Positions 1 through 5,600 of a stretch of 6,385 nt of DNA are shown here, piece by piece. Source of the DNA: CAVURW01 sp963743595 (GTDB lineage: Bacteria; Verrucomicrobiota; Verrucomicrobiia; Methylacidiphilales; UBA1321); contig CAVURW010000029.1 of NCBI GenBank assembly GCA_963743595.1, positions 1-6,385 on the forward strand. The letters run 5' to 3'. Positions within the stretch are counted from its first letter, which is position 1. Every line of letters begins with the position of its first letter. The notes beneath the pieces were generated by a model. That model did no database searches and had not been told where the DNA came from. It worked only from the letters and a program-made list of their open reading frames with translations. Both the position numbers and the translations under genes were made by a program.

Positions 1-1340
1 TCTTCCAAAATCATCCCGGCATTAAAAATCCGAAGTTGATCGAAACATCGGATGTTCTTCCCTACCTCACGCCTGCCGATCCGATCATGAAAGATGGCCA
101 AACGATCGACTACCACGCCGGTGCCGATTTCAAACTTCCGCTCGATCTCTACGATCCGCAGCGCGGCTACATGTTCACCCGCAACGAGTGGTCCAAAGAT
201 GCCGTGACGTTCCAATTCGTTGCCCGAAATGACACGATGTTCGTCTCCCATGATGACGCCGATCGTGGCACGTTCTACCTCTCTGCCTACGGGCGCCCCT
301 GGTCGCTCTCCTCGTTCCGCGAAGTGGAGACGAAGTACACCAACGGAATCACCATCGACGGCCTAAACCAAGGCTACAACGCCACACCGGCCAAGTGGGT
401 CGATCAAATCACGACACCCACCGCCACGTTTGGATGCGCCGATCTCTCGTACTGCTACGATTGGCGCTGGCTGAAATCGCCCATCTTCATGTCGGATGCG
501 GATTACGCAGCCAAGCCGTGGATGATCCCTTTCAAGGCCATCCGGGATCGCTTAAAAGAGCGCTATGCGAACGTGCATTTTGAGCGCGATCCGCTGCCGC
601 AGGTGGTCGATTACTACTCCGGTTATATGGTCGGCGACCCCCGGATGTGGGACGAAGACACGTGGGTGCAGCGCACGGCGGTCAACCCGGTTCAATACGC
701 ATTCCGCACCGCCGGGCTGATTCGCGGCAAGCATCCGTTTGTCCTCATTGTGGATGACTTCAAAAAGGACGAATCGGAGCACCTGTACGAGTGGAATATG
801 CAAATGCCTTCCGATGTGGAGGCGTACGACATCGGTGCCAATGACCACCTGCACACGATTCGCAATGACATGCTCATCGGACCCATTACCGCCAGCACCA
901 AACGTAAGATGGATGCGCCCGGTTACGATGGATTCCGGGATATCGGCACGCCCATTCCTGAGGAGGGCACGCCGATGCTCCTGGTGCGCCAACTTAGCGT
1001 GAATCAACCGGCGATTCCGACCGGGCAAAGCAACCCGACGCTGGAGACAATCGAGTACCTGCGTCACGATGACTCGCATCAGTTCGACGGCCGCTCCACT
1101 GGGATGGGCAAGCGCCTCGTGATCCCCAGTCGCAGTGTTATCCCGAACTACAAGATCCTGCTGTTCCCGTTCAAGTTTGGCGAGACGCTGCCTGTTACGA
1201 CGTGGAGCGATGACAAGAAACATCTCACCGTCACGTTCCCGGATGAAACGGACAACTTCGACTTTGAGGTGGCTCCAAGCGGTCGCACGTTAATCACGTT
1301 CCATCAGAACACGGTGGTCTTTGCGCAGCACGAGCAGTAG
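1..1340 (+). CDS. Heparinase II/III-like polysaccharide lyase, C-terminal part (5' end outside window)
   Basis: The reading frame is open from the first full codon (position 3) to the TAG at 1338-1340. The first possible start in the window, a TTG at 36, is very unlikely to be real, because the frame continues upstream through FQNHPGIKNPK without a stop. About 445 residues are visible. Numbering from that TTG, residues 69-80 read FVSHDDADRGTF, followed by a short Gly-rich turn and an INGxxQ-like stretch (ITIDGLNQG, 105-113). This matches my memory of the beta-sandwich of heparinase II/III proteins (pattern HxHxDxGxF, then a conserved IDG.xQ strand). Residues 223-241 (FRTAGLIRGKHPFVLIVDD) match the later 'R.v.l.r..fvlivDd' strand of this family. 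The alpha/alpha-toroid catalytic half and any signal peptide would lie upstream. The family breaks uronate-containing polysaccharides by beta-elimination in the periplasm or outside the cell; the substrate here is unknown. The second His of the motif is Asp (D74). It is more GC-rich by eye than its neighbours. Confidence 0.5.
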   Translation, partial: FQNHPGIKNPKLIETSDVLPYLTPADPIMKDGQTIDYHAGADFKLPLDLYDPQRGYMFTRNEWSKDAVTFQFVARNDTMFVSHDDADRGTFYLSAYGRPWSLSSFREVETKYTNGITIDGLNQGYNATPAKWVDQITTPTATFGCADLSYCYDWRWLKSPIFMSDADYAAKPWMIPFKAIRDRLKERYANVHFERDPLPQVVDYYSGYMVGDPRMWDEDTWVQRTAVNPVQYAFRTAGLIRGKHPFVLIVDDFKKDESEHLYEWNMQMPSDVEAYDIGANDHLHTIRNDMLIGPITASTKRKMDAPGYDGFRDIGTPIPEEGTPMLLVRQLSVNQPAIPTGQSNPTLETIEYLRHDDSHQFDGRSTGMGKRLVIPSRSVIPNYKILLFPFKFGETLPVTTWSDDKKHLTVTFPDETDNFDFEVAPSGRTLITFHQNTVVFAQHEQ

Positions 1341-1341
1341 A

Positions 1342-2490
1342 TCAGCGGCGAGAGTCCAGCAACGTCCATTTCCCGGTGACGGGATCGTAAACTTCGCACG
1401 TCGCTAGAATTTCTCTGTCGACGGAGGTATATGGAACAAACGCAACGCCCCCTGCAACCAAGACCCGGCCATCATTGAGTAGCGTAGCTGTAAACATAGA
1501 GCGACTGCAATTGAGTGCGCCGGTCGTCGTCCAATGGTCCAATTTTGGATCAAAGATCAAACAGAGATCTCCCGGGGCCACTAAGAGCACCCTTCCGTCT
1601 TTGAGAGCAATAGCAGTTTCAACGTTGGAGCCCGGCGGCAATGCTTTTGTGAGATGCCACTTCTCCGTGGCTGGATCAAAAATCTGGCTGATTCCAGCAT
1701 TGATCGCCAGAACCTTTCCATCCAGGAGTCGACAGAATATTGGGTACCAATTGGAGCTAACCATATCGTCGGTTTTCTTCCAAGTCGCCGATTCTGGATC
1801 ATAAATCTCGCAAGACGTTTCTGGATTTCCTTTATTGATGAGCCCAAAAACCAGGATGCGACCATCCGGTAACGCTACGGCACGACAACCGCTTAACGCG
1901 CCTGGGAAACTGGCCGTTTTCGACCAAACCCCTGATCCATATAACTGGCAATCATCTCCGATTTGAAGCACACGCCCATCTAAGAGTCCCACTTTCACGC
2001 CTGAGCCTTCTGAGGGCGGTACTGCATACCATTTTCCGGTTCTCGAGTCGTAAATAGCAAACTCATCTTTTCGTGCTAAACGGGATCCGGCCGATATAAA
2101 AACAGATCCGTCTGAAAGGGCGATGGATTCTTTGATCCATCCGGTAATCGGAACGTCGGCGGCAGTCGTCCAGATATTGGTTTTTGGTTCGTAAATTTCG
2201 CAACTGTGTCGAGGTCTCAGTTCACTGCTGTGCAGTAAATATTGGAGGTCAAAACGAAGTTCCTCGAGAATCGAGGTAGGTCGGGCGTAATAATCAAAGG
2301 ACAGAGGCAGTCCGCCCATCACCAAGACTCTGCCATCCGGGAGTAGAGCTGCAGTATGCCCTGCTCGCGAAAGATTCAGATTCCCCCGGCTTTGGAGCGG
2401 CCCGTTGAATAGACTCAATAGACTTAAAAGGAGCCAAAGCCCGAGCCCGAAAAGGCCGAATAAAAGGACCCATCGAGCTTTAGACAGCAT
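1342..2490 (-). CDS. Membrane-anchored seven-bladed kelch-repeat protein
   Basis: A complete 382-residue protein from ATG (2488-2490) to TGA (1342-1344). Residues 7-28 form one hydrophobic segment after a short Lys/Arg-containing N-terminus, with no lipobox cysteine and no clear signal-peptidase site, so I read it as an uncleaved signal anchor with the rest outside the cytoplasm. The remainder is seven kelch-like units at about residues 41-113, 118-158, 163-198, 200-243, 247-284, 288-325 and 328-380. Each has a DGRVLV-type strand (e.g. PDGRVLVMGG, NDGRVLVAGG) and ends in a YDPxTxxW-type strand. Seven blades would make one closed beta-propeller. Kelch propellers bind proteins or sugars, and in galactose oxidase form the catalytic domain, but I see no copper-ligand pattern and assign no enzymatic activity. 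The start is set by the membrane segment directly behind it; the bases upstream (CTTATTCCC) contain no Shine-Dalgarno. It lies downstream of the large glycosidase gene on the same strand and converges on the lyase gene. Confidence 0.5.
   Translation of the reverse strand: MLSKARWVLLFGLFGLGLWLLLSLLSLFNGPLQSRGNLNLSRAGHTAALLPDGRVLVMGGLPLSFDYYARPTSILEELRFDLQYLLHSSELRPRHSCEIYEPKTNIWTTAADVPITGWIKESIALSDGSVFISAGSRLARKDEFAIYDSRTGKWYAVPPSEGSGVKVGLLDGRVLQIGDDCQLYGSGVWSKTASFPGALSGCRAVALPDGRILVFGLINKGNPETSCEIYDPESATWKKTDDMVSSNWYPIFCRLLDGKVLAINAGISQIFDPATEKWHLTKALPPGSNVETAIALKDGRVLLVAPGDLCLIFDPKLDHWTTTGALNCSRSMFTATLLNDGRVLVAGGVAFVPYTSVDREILATCEVYDPVTGKWTLLDSRR
1351..2370 (-). repeat. Seven kelch-type repeats
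   Basis: Seven units of about 36-73 residues within the kelch protein. The repeated strand is [LAS]xDG[RKS][VI][LF] and the repeated closing strand is [IVL][YF][DEG]xxxxxW. Units 1, 4 and 7 share a nearly identical closing motif: SCEIYEP, SCEIYDP and TCEVYDP. Unit 1 is long because of an insertion of about 35 residues between its GG turn and its SCEIYEP strand. The repeats are visible at DNA level as recurring tcgtaaa/atcataaa-type stretches near 1385, 1797 and 2190 on the + strand. Confidence 0.5.
2404..2472 (-). other. N-terminal transmembrane anchor of kelch protein
   Basis: Residues 7-29 of the kelch protein are almost entirely Leu, Phe, Gly, Trp and Val (WVLLFGLFGLGLWLLLSLLS). They follow MLSKAR, which is positively charged. 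This is long enough to span a membrane. The following residues (FNGPLQSRG) give no AxA cleavage site and no LxxC lipobox, so anchoring rather than release is the simpler reading. Confidence 0.5.
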
Positions 2491-2663
2491 GGGAATAAGG
2501 TAAACATTCTGCGGGTCGAATCAAAGCAGAGAGAGTTAGGAGCTATCTCGGAAATGCCTGCGGGGAATATGCGTTAGCCGGGTAAGAGCATTGCTGCCAA
2601 CGCTTTTATTCGACAATGCGTAGATTAATTACGAGACACTACACTAGGCTCGCGTGGCCTAAC
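2491..2663. other. Intergenic region between glycosidase and kelch genes
   Basis: 173 bases separate the TAA of the glycosidase gene from the ATG of the kelch gene, both read on the reverse strand. I see no open frame of useful length on either strand. There is an interrupted inverted repeat GCATTG (2588-2593) / CAATGC (2614-2619) with a 20-base spacer, and a short stem AGGCT/GGCCT at 2646-2660 just after the glycosidase stop. Neither is followed by a T-run on the reverse strand. No -35/-10 pair with normal spacing is convincing for a kelch promoter. The gap is wide for tightly coupled translation, so read-through transcription or a non-sigma70-like promoter are both possible. Confidence 0.5.
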
Positions 2664-5600
2664 TTAACGGAACCATGTCTGATACCACATCTCTGGGTCA
2701 TCACCAGGAGCAAGACTTGCCGTTTGTTTAAGGCCGCCCCAATCATCATCTAGAACAGTTACGTCTATTGCCAGCGGCTGATGGGTTTGAATGGCGAGCT
2801 TGTCGGCAGGAACCGTCACTTCGTAAAAAGTAATCTTGGTTGCTTCATCACGATGTCGAGTGATGCAACTATCGCCGGGATTAATTTGCAGACGATTTTT
2901 CCAGCCGTCTCCGCTGGCCAAGCGAATCTGAATTCCGTCGCCTGAAGTGTCGATGTCATCTCTTACTTCAACAGCTACGACAAGACCATGATCTGCTGTG
3001 GCTCGAAACCAGACGTGGCCGGAGAGGTCACTCGGCCCGTGGTACCACTTCGTTTGGTCCGGTGCTTTCATGAATTCATTTTCGATATGACCAAGGACGC
3101 CATCGGGAGCGAGGTGATTCCACGATATCTGGTCGTTACGTTGATCGAGAGAAGGGACCATTTCAACTGGGACGGTTGCCCGTCCTAAAAGGTGCGTTCC
3201 GTCCCTTAAATCAACCACCACTCCGTCGGGGGTTCCCTCGAGCGAGTGTTGAGCGCGGCTCACGATTTGAGGGCTACCCGAGACAAGCTTCCATCCACCG
3301 GAACCGCTCAAGACACGGACCGCGAGAAGGTTTTCACCCTTCTTAAGGTGGATGGGAAATGAGAAGTTTAGCACAGTCGGGGAACCTCCTCTATTCCCCT
3401 TATCGAGGGTCGAATAAACTTCCTCGCCATTCACATACCACTGCATCCAGAAGTCGGCACCTGCACCAATCTGCAGGTCAGTATCGACATCGACGTTGAT
3501 TCTTGAGAAGCAAAGGGCCTGTTGCTTCTCGATGTAGCCCGGCCCGTTGAGCACCGTCAGATTTAGGGCGTTATCGACCGGGAATATCGTTTGCGGGGAA
3601 AGGGATTTCGCGCCGTCTGTGATCGTGTCGGGAATGGTAGTGAAGCTTGAGAGATCCACCGAGCTGGAAACGGGCCCAAAAACTGTCCAAGCCTTAGGCC
3701 ATATATCGTCCGGTTGTAGGGTAATGTGAAGTGGCAGTACGGTTTTGGCATTACCTTTCGCGGGTACATCTACGGTTGTCTGCGAGTCGGCAACGGGCGA
3801 ATTCCCAGTTGGTGACAGAACCACTGTGGCATGAAGATCATGGTTCCCCGGATTATGTATGATCGACTCCAGACGGGAATCGCTTCCGGGAACAACGCGT
3901 AATACGGTGGGTAACGTAAAGGGTGGTGCCAGGATGATGGGAGCAGGACTGCTTGGCGGCCTATTTGCCACAAGATAGACGGGATCAAGTCCAGCCGTGA
4001 CCTGCACAAGGCCGTCGGGGCTTATTTCCGCCGGTTTGCTATTACCAAACATATCACAGATCTCCACATTCCCTGCGGTGGCCCCCAGGTTAACAGTCCG
4101 GGTGTAGTCGCCGTAATCGCTCCAGAAGACCATCGTTAAGCGAGGGTCATCAGAGGCATTAGGCTTGAACCAGTACGCCTCTCCCTTAGCTCCCTGCAAA
4201 TCCAGCGCATTCTGTGCAGACATACCCCTTGTGTGTTGGACCAATACCCGGAAGGCCAGTGCCGCCGGTTTGGCTTGAGATTCTGTTTCCAATATTCCCC
4301 AAGCCCATTTCGGCTGGAAACAAAACCAGAGAAACGCAGGGATTTCGTGCGTACTTTGAGCAAAGGTCAGCTTTTGGACGACGGTGCGGGCTTGCATTCG
4401 CCACGAAGCAGGATCGGTCGATGTCGTGCCGGATTCCGTTTCCAACAGCATTGAGGCCTTTTTACCCGCCAAATCGAGCAGGTGATGCATTTGACCCAAC
4501 GCCCAACGCTCAGCAGTTGCTCCGTTTCCATGGCCGTGATAAGCCCAGGCGTCTGTCTTGTCGGCAGGGAAGATTTTGACGAGTTCTGCAGCCCGCTCTC
4601 CCGCGTGGGGCATACCCTGGAATGCGATTCCACCAAGAAATACAAAGGCATTCGGATTTACCGACTTGATGGCATCATGCATGGAAACGTACTCGGTCAC
4701 GAAATCGCTTTCCGGCCCGGGAAAAAATTTAGTCAAAGAGGGCTCGTTGCCTATTTCATACCAGTGGAGAGGAGTATCTTTCAGAGCTGTTGCCATAGAG
4801 GTGGCGTAGGCCGTTTCCGTCTCCACAATCTTATTAAACTTGGTTCGATCAGCATCCCAGGGCATCACGGCGTCGAGCATGGCGGTACCCTGGAGTCCAC
4901 GCCGGGAAAGTTCGCCGAGTGCGTTTTTCATGTCGCTAAAATCACGTGCATCAGCACCGCAACCGCGCACCATGTCGATCCCGCACCAATCGACCCAGTC
5001 GAGTCGGTTCGGTGAGTCCCATCGTCCCCCGATATCCATCCCATAGATGAACTCCCCCGGCTTGGCCTTACCGAGGGTTCCGTCATCGGCTAACGTAAGC
5101 AATGCGCGTCCTGTCACGTCTGTATTGAGATCGAGGCAAGCCCATTTTAGAACGTACACACCGAAAGGCATCCCAGTCGTGTCGACGTCAAAGTTGGCAT
5201 TTCTCTCGGCTTCCGGCGGCAGCGAAACATGAACTTTCCGAGTCCAGAGCTGATGTTCAAAATCATCCTCCAACGTGAGCTGAAAATCGCTCTCGAGTTG
5301 TCTGCTCAGCAGGTTTTTCAGACTCAGTCGTACCTCAGCCTTTTCCCCAGGCTTCCAGACGAATCGGGGACGTCCAGCGGTAACGTCTCCCGCTTTGAGG
5401 CCATTTTCCCAAGATTGAACGGTCGCGGAATGGAAGATGATCTTGGTCTCTTTTGCTGTAGGAGTGTGAGCGATAAAATAGTTCTCTAAAGCCACAGGGT
5501 AATCGACAACGCCATTGTTTTTCCCTTGCCAGGGCGAAGCCGCAGTTGCCAGGTCAATACAGACATTGTTGTGGCCAAGTGCGAGCTTCAGTCCTTGGGA

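Noticed and set aside
36..38. TTG at 36 as the start of the lyase gene.
   Set aside because: The frame is open upstream to the window edge, there is no Shine-Dalgarno, and the encoded protein would lack the whole catalytic half of the family.
552..1223. A 223-codon open frame on the reverse strand inside the lyase gene.
   Set aside because: It is an antisense shadow of a gene with strong family motifs; its translation is rich in Arg, His and Val with no recognisable domain.
1371..1384. Perfect 5-bp stem with a GTGA tetraloop (TCCCG-GTGA-CGGGA) near the converging gene ends, a possible terminator.
   Set aside because: No T-run follows on either strand, and the bases encode the kelch motif DPVTGKW, which explains them.
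2566..2600. TTGGCA (2595-2600, reverse strand) as a -35 box with CATATT (2566-2571) as a -10 for the kelch gene.
   Set aside because: The spacing is 23 bases, too long for a sigma70-type promoter, and the hexamer at the normal 17-base spacing (CTAACG) is a poor match.
2573..2663. GTTAGCC (2573-2579) and GCCTAAC (2657-2663), resembling the core sites of an integron attC recombination site.
   Set aside because: The order is wrong: an attC needs RYYYAAC first and GTTRRRY last, and neither strand gives this. No integrase or gene-cassette array is visible.
4482..5015. A 177-codon forward open frame opposite the glycosidase barrel.
   Set aside because: It lies entirely over the catalytic barrel coding region, whose residues are plainly conserved; the forward translation shows no domain or signal.
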